Positions 50,197 through 62,494 of a stretch of 64,000 nt of DNA are shown here, piece after piece. Source of the stretch: Lepus europaeus. Taxonomy: Eukaryota; Chordata; Mammalia; Lagomorpha; Leporidae. Under the pieces are notes generated by a model that worked only from the letters and a program-made list of their open reading frames with translations, was not told the origin of the DNA and did no database searches. The position numbers and the translations under genes are program-made. Every line of letters begins with the position of its first letter. Position 1 is the first letter of the stretch. The stretch spans positions 76,412,253 through 76,476,252 of the forward strand of contig NC_084836.1 of the NCBI RefSeq assembly GCF_033115175.1, given 5' to 3'.

Positions 50197-50475
50197 TATG
50201 GGGGCCAGCTCCACTGCCTGCAATGCCAGCAACCCTTATGGGCGCCAGTTCGAGTCCCAGTTCCTCCACTTCTGATCTGGATCCTTGCTAAACGCGCCTG
50301 AGAAAGCAGTAGAAGATGGTCCATGTGCTGGGGGCCCCTGTACCCACATGGGAGAGCTGGAGGAAGCTCCTGGCTTCTGCCTAGCACAGCGCTGGCCATT
50401 GTGGCCATCTGGGGAGGGACCAGTGCATGGAAGATCTCTCTCTCTCTCTCTTTGCCTTTCAAATAAATAAAACTA
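50197..50475 (+). repeat. CSINE, shortened at the head
   Basis: GGGGGCCAGCTCCACTGCCT joins the start of the head to the later body, missing about 20 bp. The tail is TTTCAAATAAATAAAAC. Confidence 0.82.
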
Positions 50476-50905
50476 ATCCAAAAGAAAAAAATGTAGCAGA
50501 AGATCCACACAGCTGGTGCCTGGTGTGCAGGCCCACGAGGGAAGAGGACAAGACTGGGCCCGGCCAGGGGTGGGGATCCTTTATCTGTGGCAGACGGAAT
50601 GGCACACCCACACGTTGTGAAGGGGGTGGGCCGGGGACAAAGGGTTTGTTTCTGTCCAGGCCCTGAGTGTGGCAGGAAGGCTGGGCCCCTGTGGGTGGGA
50701 GAGAGGAAGCAGGAAGTGGCTGTGCAGACCACAGCCGTTGGCCAGAGGCCTTGTGGGGAAAGGCAGAGGAGGGGCAGGAGAGGCAGGGAGCAGTGAGCAC
50801 AGGCCAGGGGGCGGCGGCCAGCGTGGGAGCCAAACTTGGGTGCATGTGGGAGGGCCTCTTTGCACGCTCGCTCTGTCTGCCAGCCGTGTGTGTCCCAGAA
50901 TCACA

Positions 50906-50919
50906 GGATTAGCTAATCC
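50906..50919. promoter_or_regulatory. Perfect palindrome of two bicoid-type homeobox sites
   Basis: GGATTAGCTAATCC reads the same on both strands and holds two TAATCC (OTX/CRX/PITX type) sites facing away from each other. It could be chance; no other context supports function. Confidence 0.25.
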
Positions 50920-51469
50920 GCCACCTCTCTGGCTCTTTTTCCCACCTGCAGAATGGAATCACACTTGCTGGCTGGGTCGCAGAGGCTGGGTGGAGGATTT
51001 GGGTTTGGTGCGGGTAGGGCATGGTGTGTGTGTGTCAGGGGGAGGTGGAGAGTGCGTGCAGGACTTTGTGCCTGGGGAGGAGAGAGCGGGCGGTCAGCTG
51101 AGAACAGGCCATCAGCTGACAGCCATCCCTGGCCCCTCCCTGCCCCACGTGCCTGACCCTTCTTACCCCCAAATTAACCACCTGAGTGAGCAGACTCTTT
51201 CCTTAGGATGGCGGGGCTCTGGGGACATGGGTTCCAGACAGCGAGGCTAGGGAGTGAGACAGCCCTGCCGGCTGGCGGACGCTGCTGGGGGCCGCCTTCT
51301 CGGAGGCTGGAGGCCGGGAGATCCAGGGCCCTGGTAGGGCCGGAGACCTGCACGTGGGCAGAGTTGAGTGATCGGCACTCAGTTTAGAAGCAGCATCAGC
51401 TGCTCCTTAAGATTTTAACACCAGAGTTGGAGTTGGGAGTGTCTTGATTTTTTGTGTGGGTGAGCATTT

Positions 51470-51808
51470 TTTTAAAAATATATATTTTATTTATTTGAGC
51501 GGTTGAATTTATGGAGAGGGAGAGAGAAAGAGCTAGAGAGAGAGAAATGTGCACCATCTGCTGGTTCACTCCTCAGATGGCTGCAACAGTTGGAGCTGGG
51601 CTGATCTGAAGCCAGGAGCCAGGAGCTTCTTCCAGATCTCCCACATGGGTGCAGGGGCCCAAGCAATTGGGGCATCCTCCACTGCTTTCCCAGGCCATTA
51701 GCAGAGAGCTAGATCAGAAGAGGAGCAGCCGGGTCTTGAACTGGTGCCCATATAGATGCTGGCACTGCAGGCTGAGGCTTAGCCCACTACCCCACAGCGC
51801 CAGCTCTT
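51470..51808 (-). repeat. CSINE, antisense
   Basis: TTTTAAAAATATATATTTTA starts the reversed tail; the head ends at CCACAGCGCCAGCTC. Confidence 0.88.
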
Positions 51809-52239
51809 GTTGCGAGCACCTCTGTGCCTCTGTCGTTCCCTTGGGATCACTTATCTCCTGACCACAGCCTGAGACTTAATGCTGGGAGTTTTGTTTCTGT
51901 ATCCAGGAACACCTTGCTGATGGGGACCTGTCTGAGAATTCTCTGGGGGCAGAGCAGGACACAGGTTTCACTGGAGGGGCACACGTAGAAGCCGGCCCCC
52001 CTGCCACTGAGCAGGATCCAAGCTTGTGCTCGCCCTCTGCCTGCAGGGCCAGCCCCGGGGAGGTGGACAGACTGCTGTGGGGAGGAGGGGCACAGTCTCG
52101 GAGAAGTGGGTGGGATGCAGTGGGGGAGAAGTGTGCACTTGCTGATGCTTCTGTGACTGTGAGGATGGGCTTTGCTTTTGGGTTGTTTTTTCCTCATGCT
52201 TCTATGGGCTCTAGACCTTGAGTGAGCCTGACTCCCAGC

Positions 52240-52598
52240 TTGTATTTCAAATATTTATTTGAAAGGCAGAATGATGGAGACAGAGAGGGAGACACACACA
52301 CTCACAAATACGTACACACACACATAAACAGAAAGAGAGAGAGAGATCTTCCATCTGCTAGTTCACTCCCCATATAGCCACAGTGGGGCTAGGCCAGGCC
52401 AAAGCCAGGAGCCTGGCTCTCTGTCTGGAACTCCCAGGGTTGCAGGGGCCCGAGCACTTGGACCATCTTCTGCTTTCCTAGGTGCATTAGCTGGGAGCTG
52501 GATCAGAAGCAGAACAGCTGGGACTTGAACCCATGCTCCGGTGTGGGATGCCGGCACCACAGGCAGGGCCTTAATGTGCTGTGCCACAGTGCCGGCTC
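52240..52598 (-). repeat. CSINE, antisense
   Basis: TTTCAAATATTTATTTGAAA starts the copy, an expanded CA-rich stretch is at 52292-52325, and the head ends at GCCACAGTGCCGGCTCC. Confidence 0.85.
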
Positions 52599-53034
52599 CT
52601 GACGCACAGTTTTGCTGTGGGCTGAGCTCTGGTGTCCAGTGTTCCATCCCCATAGGACAATGCAGCCAGCCCGGAAGCCAGTGGGTTGAACCTTCTCACC
52701 TGTCCAGAAATGTGCTAGGTCCCCAGCTCAGCACCTGGTCTCCTCCCCCTAGGCTGTGTCTTCCTTCCCCACCCCTCCTTGTCCCCTCTAGCTGTAGGAA
52801 GACAGAGCACAGGTGTGACCATGAGTGATATGCCGTGTCCTGTTATGGGATGAAAACTGAAGCCCAGCGGCTCTGAGGGTAGGGATGGGCCATGGGTGTC
52901 CCCACCCAGTCCTCTGTCCACCTGAAGTCATGTGGTGGCTCCACTGTGCTCACCCTCACCCCTGGTTGCCTTGGGTGGGAGTTCTACCACCTGCCATAGT
53001 TCCTAGTCCTGATCGCTCTTGATTTTGCAAGTCC

Positions 53035-53322
53035 AGGACCCACTGTGCTGCAGTGGGTTAAGCTGCCGCCTGTGACACTGGCATCCCGTATGAATGCCTT
53101 TTTGTGTCCCAGCTGCTCCACTTCTGATCCAGCTCCCTGCTCATGCGCTTGGGGAGGCAGCAGAAGATGGCTCAAGTGCTTGGGCCCCTGAACCCACAGG
53201 GGAGGCCCTGATGGAGTTCCTGGCTCCTGTTGCAACCATCCGGGGATGGAGGATCTCTCTGTCTCTCCCCCTCCCTAGATATAACTCAGCTTTTCAAATA
53301 AATATATCTTTTAAAAAAAAAA
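53035..53322 (+). repeat. Old CSINE
   Basis: The head CACTGTGCTGCAGTGGGTTA to the tail TTTTCAAATAAATATATC is present with a shortened middle. Confidence 0.8.
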
Positions 53323-53751
53323 GTCTGGAAACCCAACACTCAGAATTAAATTTTGAGCCCCGTGTTGGCTCTGGTGGATGTACCGAGGAGTCTGGTCCCA
53401 GCTAGGTGAGGAGGTGAAGGGACAATAGGGACTCTGCCTATTTCCGGTGCTGGGGGCGGGGAGACAGGCTTCCGTACCTCCACTAACCCCTCCCTAAGCG
53501 GGCAGCACAGAGCTAGCTGTTCCCCAGGACATTTCTGCCTGACTGGCATACCCTCACCCTCCATACCTTCCCTTGGTCCCCCACCATGGCTGCTTAATTC
53601 CACCCATACGTGGCGACAATGGTGGTACCAGGATGGGCCAGTGGCTCTCTACTTCTCCACTTTCCATGGCCACAAAGCCAGTGCAGCTCCCTCTGAGAGG
53701 TCAGGAGAGAGCTTTCTGGGCCACTGGCAGACAGGGTGCCCTGGTCATTGG

Positions 53752-53885
53752 TGGTTATTTAGGGAATGAACCAGTGGATGGAAGATTCTCTCTCTCTCTC
53801 CCCCTCCCTCCCTCTCTCCCTCCCTCCTTCCTTCTCTCTGTTTCTCTCTCTCTCTGACTTTCAAATAAATAAGTAAATAAACTGT
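53752..53885 (+). repeat. CSINE 3' fragment
   Basis: GGTTATTTAGGGAATGAACC, a CT-rich stretch and the tail TTTCAAATAAATAAGTAAAT are recognisable; the head and middle are not. Confidence 0.72.
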
Positions 53886-54379
53886 AAAACATAAAAAAAG
53901 AAAACCCACCCCTAACCATCAGTTGTGTGCCTTGTGGGAACGTGTCTGTCAGGATTTGGTTGCAGGGAAGGGAGTTTGCACCCAATGCTCGGCAAGCCAT
54001 GGGATGGGCACACTCAGCTCCACATCTCACAACCAGAGGGGCTCAGCAGCCCCCACAGGGCTGTGGTGGGGTCTGGACATCCCCGTTGCTGCTGACTCAG
54101 CTGCCCCTTGGGCTCCCTCAGCTAGCAGGAATGCCCAGGGAAAACCCAGCTGAGTAGGTGCACCCTGTGGGTAGTCACCTGCTGCACGCTGGTTCCCACC
54201 ACAGCCCTAGGGCCAAGGGCACCTTAGGGGAGCATGTACTCTGGGCAGGCTGGTCTGGGTGCTGTCTGGTGATGGGTTTGTGGAGCCTGACCTGTAGCTT
54301 CCTGGGGCCCAGCCACCTGCTGGGGCATGATGGTGCTCCTCAGGCAGTGACCAAACCCCTGAGTCACTCTATGCTGCAT

Positions 54380-54562
54380 ATTTTTTAAAAATATGTTTAT
54401 TTATTTGAAAGGCAGAGTTAGAAGAAGAGACACACAGAGAGAATATTCCATCAGCTTGTTCACCCTGCAAATGGCCGCAATGGCCAGGTGCATTAGCAGG
54501 GAGCTGGATCAGATGTGGAACAGCTGGGACTGGAATTGGTGCCTACGTGGAATGTTGATGAT
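54380..54562 (-). repeat. CSINE fragment, antisense
   Basis: TTTTTTAAAAATATGTTTAT begins the tail. The body is internally shortened, jumping from AATGGCCGCAATGGC to CAGGTGCATTAGC. Confidence 0.78.
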
Positions 54563-54794
54563 GTTGTCGCCCAACCCCCACCCCGGAATCCCCTCTTTAC
54601 CCTGGAGCCAGCATGGGTTCAGCAAGATGTGGATTCGTAGCAGGCCAGCCGTCTTGGACAAGAACCATCTGCTGTGTTGACATGAACACACCCATTTGTC
54701 TTCTGGACTGTTCAGCTCAGTTGTCTGCCTCTTTCCCACTGGTGCCAACTGAGGGTGCTTTTGTGGAACTGCAAAGGGGTGTCCGTTTCAAAAG

Positions 54795-54872
54795 GGTGTG
54801 GCTTGGCGTGGGTTCCAGTCCTGAGGCGTCACCTTCCCAAGTAGACGTGAGCTGGGTGACTGTGTGCAGCGG
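54795..54872 (+). repeat. MIR fragment
   Basis: GTGGGTTCCAGTCCTGAGGC and GTGAGCTGGGTGACTGTGTG resemble the MIR core, weakly. Confidence 0.35.
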
Positions 54873-54973
54873 CCCTGGTGACTGGGGCTGCCCAGGAAGC
54901 CTTGCCTATGACCCCCCACTTCCGTGGAATCTGAATGCTCCAAGGTTGTGTAGACTTCAATGCCATCTTTTTT

Positions 54974-55314
54974 TTTTAAGACTTATTTATTTATTTGAAA
55001 GGCAGAGTTACAGAGAGGCAGAGGCAGAGAGAGAAAGAGAGAGAGAGAGGTCTTCCATTGGCTGGTTCACTCCCCATGTGGCCACAATAGCCGGAGCTGC
55101 ACCTATCTGAAGCCAGGAGCCAGGAGCTTCTTCCAGGTCTCCTACACGGGTGCAGGGGAGTGTAGGAGATGGACTTGGGCCATCTTCCACTGCTTTCCCA
55201 GGCCATAGCAGAGAGCTGGATCAGAAGTGGAGCAGCAGGGACTTGAACACATTGCTCATACGGGATGCCGGCACTGCAGGCAGCGCTTTACCCGCTACAC
55301 CACAGTGCCGGCCC
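54974..55314 (-). repeat. CSINE, first of a same-site pair
   Basis: The full-length reversed copy is flanked by CAATGCCATCTTTTTT (54958-54973 and 55315-55330), a perfect 16-bp duplication. Confidence 0.95.
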
Positions 55315-55330
55315 CAATGCCATCTTTTTT

Positions 55331-55633
55331 AAAAGGATTATCTATTTATTTGTTTGAAAAGCAGTGTGACAGAGAGAAGATAGATTTTCCATCTGCTGGC
55401 TCATTCTGCAAATGGCTATAAGGGTAGGGGCTGCAACCACGTGGAAGCCGGGAGCCAGAAGCTTCACCCAGGTCTGCCACATGGGTGGCAGTGGCTCAAA
55501 TAATTGCACCATCTTCCGTTGCTTTTCCTGGGCACAGCAGGGAGCCAGATTGGAAGTAGAGCGGCCTTGACTTGAACTGGTGCTCATGTGAGATGCCAGT
55601 GTCCTGGGCTGTGGCTTAGTTGGTGGCTTCCTC
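55331..55633 (-). repeat. Older CSINE, second of a same-site pair
   Basis: The diverged reversed copy follows directly. Its right flank GATGCCATCTT (55634-55644) repeats the same target word once more. Confidence 0.9.
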
Positions 55634-55686
55634 GATGCCATCTTAAACCCAGAGTCAGAGGGACTGTAAGACAGAGGCATGTATTT

Positions 55687-55733
55687 TTTTTTTAAGATTT
55701 ATTAATTTATTTGAAAGTCAGAGTTACACAGAG

Positions 55734-55778
<45 letters not shown>

Positions 55779-56030
55779 CGTCCATCTGCTGGCTCACTCC
55801 CCAATTGGCTGCAACGGCCAGAGCTGCTCCGATCTGAAGCCAGGAGCTTCTTCCGGGTCTTCCATGTGGGTTCAGGGGCCAAGGACTTGGGCCATCTTCT
55901 GCTGCTTTCTCAGGCCACAGCAGAGAGCTGTATCGGAAGAGGAGCAGCTGAGACTAGAACCAGCGCCCATGTGGGATGCCAGCACTTTAGGCCAGGCATT
56001 AACCCGCTGCACCACAGCACCGGTCCCAGA
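55687..56030 (-). repeat. CSINE, antisense
   Basis: The full-length reversed copy has a GA repeat (55737-55776). It is flanked by GCATGTATTT (55677-55686 and 56031-56040). Confidence 0.94.
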
Positions 56031-56040
56031 GCATGTATTT

Positions 56041-58670
56041 GTTCCTCCACTTCCTCCCAAATTAAATTTTCATTAGCAATTACTTATCGTTAGAAAAAGT
56101 TAAATAAATCAGTAACGATGATTGTTTTCATGAAGGAAAAATTGAGTGTAAGTGAACTTTAAGGGTAGCCTTGGGGTGGGGTGGCTGCTGGGAGAGAGGA
56201 GACTGTCCCCAGGGCAAGGCAGGTGCTGTCACTGACACCACAGGCTCCTGCAGTTGTTGAGGTTTGAGGTCCAGGGCGGGGCAGGTCCTGGTAACTTACA
56301 GAGCCCAGAATTCCAGCTGCTGGTATGCATAAGGTGAATTTTATTCAGAAGGTGAGAGGATGAGCACACACACAAACGTACACATGGGTATGGGTTGGCC
56401 CGCACATAGAAACACCCATCCTGAGTGGCCCAGATTTCTCCGAAAGGAAAAGGGGTGGGAGAGGGGAAGCAGAGAGGGGGCCCTGGCAGCCGCAGAAGAG
56501 AGCTCGCCCCAGTTGTTGGTCTCTTTTATGAGGGGTGTGTGTGGGGGGGTGCCTTTCCAGACATGAAGCCCCCTGGGAATTCTGTGGCACCTCCACAAGT
56601 CCCATGTGGGACTCAATATCCATATTTCCATGGAGGCCCCACCCCGGTCCAGGATGAAGCAAAGTGCATGCTGGGGAAGGGTGTGTTTGGACTGATGAGT
56701 AGGAGAGGAGAGTTACGTGCAGGTTTGTGACTTGCTGCCTGCCTGCTGATCCCACGTGTCTCAGGGTGGCTGCATGCTGGGCTCCCCAACCTCTCCCAAC
56801 ACGGGTCTTTTGTTGGTAGCTGGACAGCAGCTGTGGGGGAAATGTCTCCATCAGGGTAAGTATCAAATGCTACAAATCAAGTCTGTTTTATTTTTTTTCC
56901 CCCAAGAAAGACTGTTAAACATTTGCCAGTTCAGCGCTGGGTTACCTGAGCCTGTGTTCTTTTTAATGACTCTCCAGGCTGCAACCCACGGGACATGAGC
57001 ACTGGGCGCTTGGCACCCTGCGGGTTCTCACCTGTGTGGTGGTGTCTGCGGGAGCAAACCCACCTGCTTGCCTCCCTCCGGGCGCTGATTTGGAAGGTTC
57101 TGTACATTCCCACTGAAGTCTGGGGAATAGAACGGGCTGGTCTGGAACTTTCTGTGTGAGCCCAGCTTCCTTGCCGCAGCCACACGGGCTGGTGCAGAGC
57201 GGACGCTAGACCCAGCCAGCCTGGAGTAGCCGGAGAGCATCCGTCCGTGGTTTTATTTGCAATTGAACGCTTGCAGCAAGTTAAAAACCTACATCCTTTT
57301 CCCCCCAATCCCACGGAAGGAGGATTTTGGACTTCCCTGGAGGTAAACAGGCCAGCCTGCCAGCGGGTGGGTGTCCTGCCAGGGCACCAGCTGTTTTGGG
57401 GCCTGTGCCCAGGATTGGAGCCCAGCAGTGAGCTCTCATCTGGGCTGGCAGCCCGCAGGAGCCTTTGCGGTTCTCAGTGCGTTGGCATGGCCCTCTCCGT
57501 GCTGGGAGCTAAAAGAGAGAAAGCTTCTTTTTCCGGAGGCAAGGCCAGGGGCTGGGATCCAAGGGGCAGCCAGGCGTTAATGGGAACAGAGCTGTTCTCA
57601 AGTCTGACCTCCTGCCTCCTTCCCAAGAGGCTTTCTTTAGAGACCACTGCCTACTGGGCTATGGTCAGAGGAGAGAAACCTCAGATGTGGGATTTGCCCT
57701 GGATGTGTCTGCAAGACGCCCTGAGCAGCACCAGTCCCCCCTCCCCCGTGCCTGACCCTTCCATTCTGATCACAAGAAAGCACCCACGTGACCTCACCAG
57801 GGAGCTGGTCTCTCCCTAACTTCCCTTTTGCACAGAGTCGGTCTCGGGTTCATAGATAAATATGGAAAAAAAATTAACCAAGCAGAAATGTCACATAAAT
57901 GACAGTGGAGTTGGCAGATGCCTCCCCCCACCCCAGTTGGGAAGCTTGGGGACCCTTACAATAGAAAAGGAGCTGTTCTGATGCTGAGAGCTGCAAGGGG
58001 GAGTGGGGACAGGGCAGGGCCTCGGCACCCAGGCCTGGGTCTGAATCCTGCCCCAACTCATTGCGCTGGGTGGCCTCGAGCAAGTGGCCTGACTTCTCTG
58101 TGCCCATTCCCTTGCCTGGAACGTAGGGGTGGGTGGGGATTGACAGCTCAGAGCCAGCAGGCTGTTGTGAAACTGAGCAGCCCTGGGCACAGCACACCTG
58201 CCTAGTTGCTGCCGCTTTTGTCAGCTCCCCCGGGAAGGAAGTGGGAGCTGGGGCGTGGGGGGTGGAGGAAGGGAGTTAAGGGAGGAACTGGCCCCCTGGA
58301 GGCTGGGGAGGTAGGAGGTGCTCCCCTAGGAGGTGGGCGTGGTTGCAGAGGTGGGGATGACAGGTGACGGCTTTGTTGCACACGGCACACAGGCTGGGCC
58401 TCTTGGAACCACAGGCTCAGGTCTGGCAGCTGTGACTGAGGGTGACCCTACCTCCTTCTCAGAGCCACTCCCGCCACCATCAGCAGCCACGACTCTCTGC
58501 CAGGGCACAGAGCACGTGTGCTGTGCAGGCGAGTGCTCCAAGCAAAGCGTTCACACGTACTTGCGAGTCGCATTCTGCCTGAGCCCGGGGCCAAGGAGAC
58601 TGCCACCTCCACGCTTGGCTTTTTCTCTCTGGAGGAGGGGGCACTTGAGGTCAGTGCCTCTGCAAGGACA
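56041..58670. other. Intron 2 unique sequence
   Basis: A MIR is at 57998-58135. Several open frames are present on both strands but none looks like a known protein. Confidence 0.4.
57998..58135 (+). repeat. MIR
   Basis: CCTGGGTCTGAATCCTGCCC, GCTGGGTGGCCTCGAGCAAG and TGACTTCTCTGTGCCC match the MIR core in order. Confidence 0.65.
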
Positions 58671-58672
58671 CT

Positions 58673-59282
58673 ACAAAAAGTCCGTGGAAAATGGATTAAA
58701 AAGTTTAGTTTGGTGCAAAAAATATATTGAATTCCATGCAGAGTTTTTTTTTTTTTTTTGCATTATTTACACTGCAAACGAGATGGAATATCTCTTTGTG
58801 TATCTGTGCCATTATGAGTTTCTTCTGTGCATTGTCTGTTCTTTGTCCAATGTCCAATAGTCCTTTTTTATTTAAAAAGATTTATTTATTCACTCAAAAG
58901 ACAGAGCTACATAGAGAGAGGGAGAAGGAGAGGCAGCGAGAGATCTTCCATCCGCTGGTTCAGTCCTGAAATGCCCGCAATGGCCGGAGCTGAGCCGATC
59001 TGAAGCCAGGAACCAGGCGTTTGCTCTGGGTCTCCCACGTGGGTGCAGGGGCCCAAGCACTTGGGCCAACCTCCGCTGCCCTCCCAGGCCACATCAGCAG
59101 GGCATTGGACTGGAAGTGGTGCAGCCGGGACTCACCAAGCCACAGCAGTGGCCCCCGGAGTTTTTCATAGTACATGTTTTCCATGGTCTTTTTGGAGACC
59201 TGACATATTATGCATGCATTTCAGATTTCTTTTTGCACCAAGATAAAGTCTCTTTTAATTCCACACTCCATGAACTTTTTGA
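58673..59282 (+). mobile_element. Mariner-like non-autonomous element split by a SINE
   Basis: The left end TACAAAAAGTCCGTGGAAAA and the right end CTCCATGAACTTTTTGAA form imperfect inverted repeats extending about 50 bp, with TTGGTGCAAAAA (58709) mirrored by TTTTTGCACCAA (59230). No transposase frame is present. The ends match those of the element at 29992-30570. A CSINE lies inside. Confidence 0.65.
58861..59158 (-). repeat. CSINE inside mariner-like element
   Basis: TTTTTATTTAAAAAGATTTA starts the reversed copy; the body, missing the centre of the head, ends at CCACAGCAGTGGCCCC. Confidence 0.87.
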
Positions 59283-61560
59283 ACTTCTTGAAGTGCTCTG
59301 GTGCTAAAAGAGCCATCCATGCTCACTAATACCCCTTTATGCCTATTTCTTATGCTGTTGTTGGAGAGTAGTGACACCTACTGTTTATAGGATAGCCTGG
59401 GACTTCATATTTGGTCCTCAGGGCCACCTTGATGATGGGTCCGATTTGCAGGCCATCTTACAGATCAGACAATCAAGGCTCCATGGGCCTCGGAAGCCAG
59501 GAAGGGAATCCTGTCTCTCTGATTGGATTCTTGGCCTCCAGAAAGACTGTTCTTCCAAGTGATAAATCCTCCACCCACAGTACTTTGTAGCGAGTGCAGC
59601 AAGAGTTCAGGGGAACATGCCTTCTGCAAGGAATTTAGCAAGCACACAGCCTGAGGGCCCTGAGTTGAGCTGGTGTTGCTGCTGACTACTCAGCTCCTGC
59701 CCTCTGGGAACCCCGGCTGTGTCTGTGCCTTTCTCTGCAGACAGGCAGCGGTAGGGGTTTTGCGAGTGTTGGACTGGCTGCAGTCTTGTAGTTTAGCTAT
59801 GGCTTTTCTTTGCTAACTGTTGCTGTCGGGAAAATCAAATAATGATGTGTGAGTTGAAGACTTGGTTTATGAGCTCAGTCAGCCAATTTCCCGGACTTCT
59901 GTCCACTTTGGGGTGGTAAGCGGCCGGCTCAGCATGTTTATTTCATCACCATTAAATCCCATTTAGTGGCCACGGTAACATTGCAGGTCAGAAGACTGCC
60001 AGGAAGGAGTTTGCTCTGCTGGCCTGGTTCACGAGAGGTGATGTGGGAGCCTTCCATGCCGCACACAGCCCTGCACTCTCTCGGCTTGGTTCCCCTTCTC
60101 CAGAGCCCATTCTTTCTTCTCTCACCCCCCAAACTACCGCATGCTAGAGGCAGCGTGGGAAAGTGCTGTCAGGATCTCTGATGGGAGCACAGAGGTGACA
60201 GTGCCTGTTTGAAATGCTCCTTGTCACAAGCCTTCACACTTGGGCGCAATTACCTGGGCTTCCTTCCCTGATTGGCTGACTCAGCAGAAGGGGCGGTCCT
60301 TCCCTCCCTTGCTCCCCCTTCCCCTTGTCTGAAGGTCAGAACCTTTGCATGCCAGTGTGATGCTGGAGCAACGGCCAGCTGTGCCCCCTCAAGTGCAGTT
60401 GGATGCAAGCCATCTGTAGCCTGAGCAAGGGCCCTGGTCGCCTGTTGTCTGCCCGGCTCACCTGCTGTGCCCATTCGCTCAACAAACACCTTTTATGAGC
60501 TAGGCTTAGATGGCCACACGCTGGGCGGGCGGAGTTCTATAAACAAAACTCAGATCTCCGCCCAAGGCCAAGACCATAAAGATGTCTGTTAGCTCCGAAT
60601 AGGGGAGAACCAGAGTGATTGTAAGGAACCAGCAAATCCTGCACTCCACATGCTTATGTTTTAAACACAACATGGGCACACAGAGGACTAGGCTTCCTCC
60701 CCTGGGCTGCTGGGCTGCCATCAGGAAATGCCCAAGAGGGAGACACTTGCAAATACTAGCCACAGACTAGGCTTTGATCGGAAGATCCATGTGCAGATAA
60801 ATACCAGGGAACTTTCTTTCCAGCTGTTTCCTGTTTTGGACTAACTTGGGTTTGGAGCCTGGGTCGGGGGGCAGGGCATGCATTTGTGCTGTCAAGAGTT
60901 TATGCAGGTGTCCTATTGGTGACAGCCACTTGCAGTAGGGGAGGGCCATTGCAGAAGAGTTATTCCCAGCTGGTGTTGAATTGGTTGAAGAAGGCCCTGC
61001 CTTCCTCCCTCCCTCCTTCCCTTCCTCCCTACTCCCCCCAGGTCAGTCAGCAACATTTCTCCGGTGTGAAGCACCACCAGGAACAAAAGACCAGATGCCT
61101 TTGTGCTCGGCGTCATTTGCTAGTGTCTACACTGGACTCTGGGCCGCCAGGCGCCCTCACTGCAGGCCGTCTTCAGTGTCCTGCCCAGTCCCTGAAAGGG
61201 AAGAGTTCCGTTTGCCTTTGCACTTACAGACTGTAGTGAGATCATGTCTCAAAGAGATGCATGTCACTGGTGGGCTCAGTGAGAGGATGGTACTGGCAGT
61301 GCGTAAGCCATGATCTGTGCCTAGGGCCCACGGAGCTCCCCCACTGAGAGGCTGTGGTACCGGCTACTATGGAAACAGTAGCACTTTGGTGGTAGAAGGT
61401 TTTGAGAAGTCATGACTATCCCAGAACATGCTTTTTGAACAGTTCCCCTGAGCACCTGGAATGATGATGTTTGTTTTTGAATCACGAGAAGACCCAGCTT
61501 TGCTGACCAGATCATCCAACAGGACAGGTCCAGAGGAGATTGCAGTGAACAAAGAAAAGT
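59283..61560. other. Intron 2 unique sequence
   Basis: A weak reversed MIR/L2-like fragment is at 59405-59490. No exon was recognised. Confidence 0.4.
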
Positions 61561-61568
61561 TTAAAATG

Positions 61569-61850
61569 GAGCCCTTGTGGCACAGTGGGTTAAGCCGCCA
61601 CTTGTGTGCTGGAATCCCATGTTGGAGCTCTTGTTCTTGTCCTGGCTACTCCACTTCCCATCCAGCTTCCTGCTAATGAGCTTGGGAAAGCGGCAGAAGG
61701 GGCCCACGTGCTTGGGCTGGCTCCTGGCTTTGGCCTGGCCCAACCCTGGCTCTTATGGCCATTTATGGAGTGAATGAATCAGTGGATGGAAGATCTCACT
61801 CTTGCCATCTTTCCCCCTCTCTGTCGCTCTTTCAAATAAATTTAAAAAAG
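61569..61850 (+). repeat. Old CSINE
   Basis: GAGCCCTTGTGGCACAGTGG begins the head and CTTTCAAATAAATTTAAAA ends the tail, with a shortened middle. Confidence 0.8.
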
Positions 61851-61859
61851 GAAAATTTC

Positions 61860-62127
61860 GGTAGCTGTTTTGGTGCAGTGGCTCAAGTGGCCGCCTTGGA
61901 TGCCTACATTCCCTGTAAGTGTGCTGGTTTGAGCCTGCACTTGCAATCCCCCTTTCTGCAAACGTACCTGGGGGCTGGTGAATGACAGCCCCTGCCACCC
62001 ACATGGGACACCAGGATGGAGTTCCTGGCTCCTGGCTTACGTCTGACCTAGCCCTGGTTGTTGCTGGCATTTGGGGAGTGAACTTGTGGAAGATCTCTCT
62101 CTCTCTTTCTCTCTGTCACTCTGACTT
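61860..62127 (+). repeat. Old CSINE, host of a later insertion
   Basis: GTAGCTGTTTTGGTGCAGTG begins the diverged head. The tail TTTCAAATATATAAATC is interrupted by a young SINE and repeated after it. Confidence 0.82.
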
Positions 62128-62146
62128 TCAAATATATAAATCTTTT

Positions 62147-62494
62147 TTTTTTTTTTTGACAGGCAGAGTTAGACAGTGAGAGAGAGAGAGAGAAAGGTTT
62201 TTCCTTTTTCCATTGGTTCACTCCCCCCCTCCCCCAAGTGACCGTTACAGCCGGCATGTTGCGGCCAGTGCACTGCACCGATCCGAAGCCAGGAGCCTGG
62301 TGCTTCCTCCTGGTCTCCCATGCGGGTGCAGGGCCCAAGCACTTGGGCCATCCTCCACTGCCTTCCTGGGCCACAGCAGAGAGCTGGACTGGAAGAGGAG
62401 CAACCAGGACAGGACCGGTGCCCCAACCAGGACTAGAACCTGAGGTGCCGGTGCCACAGGCGGGGGATTAGCCTAGTGAGCCACAGCGCCGGCC
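62147..62494 (-). repeat. CSINE, young subfamily, nested in older tail
   Basis: Full length and reversed, it has a perfect 19-bp duplication, TCAAATATATAAATCTTTT (62128-62146 and 62495-62513). This is the clearest recent insertion in the window. Confidence 0.97.
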
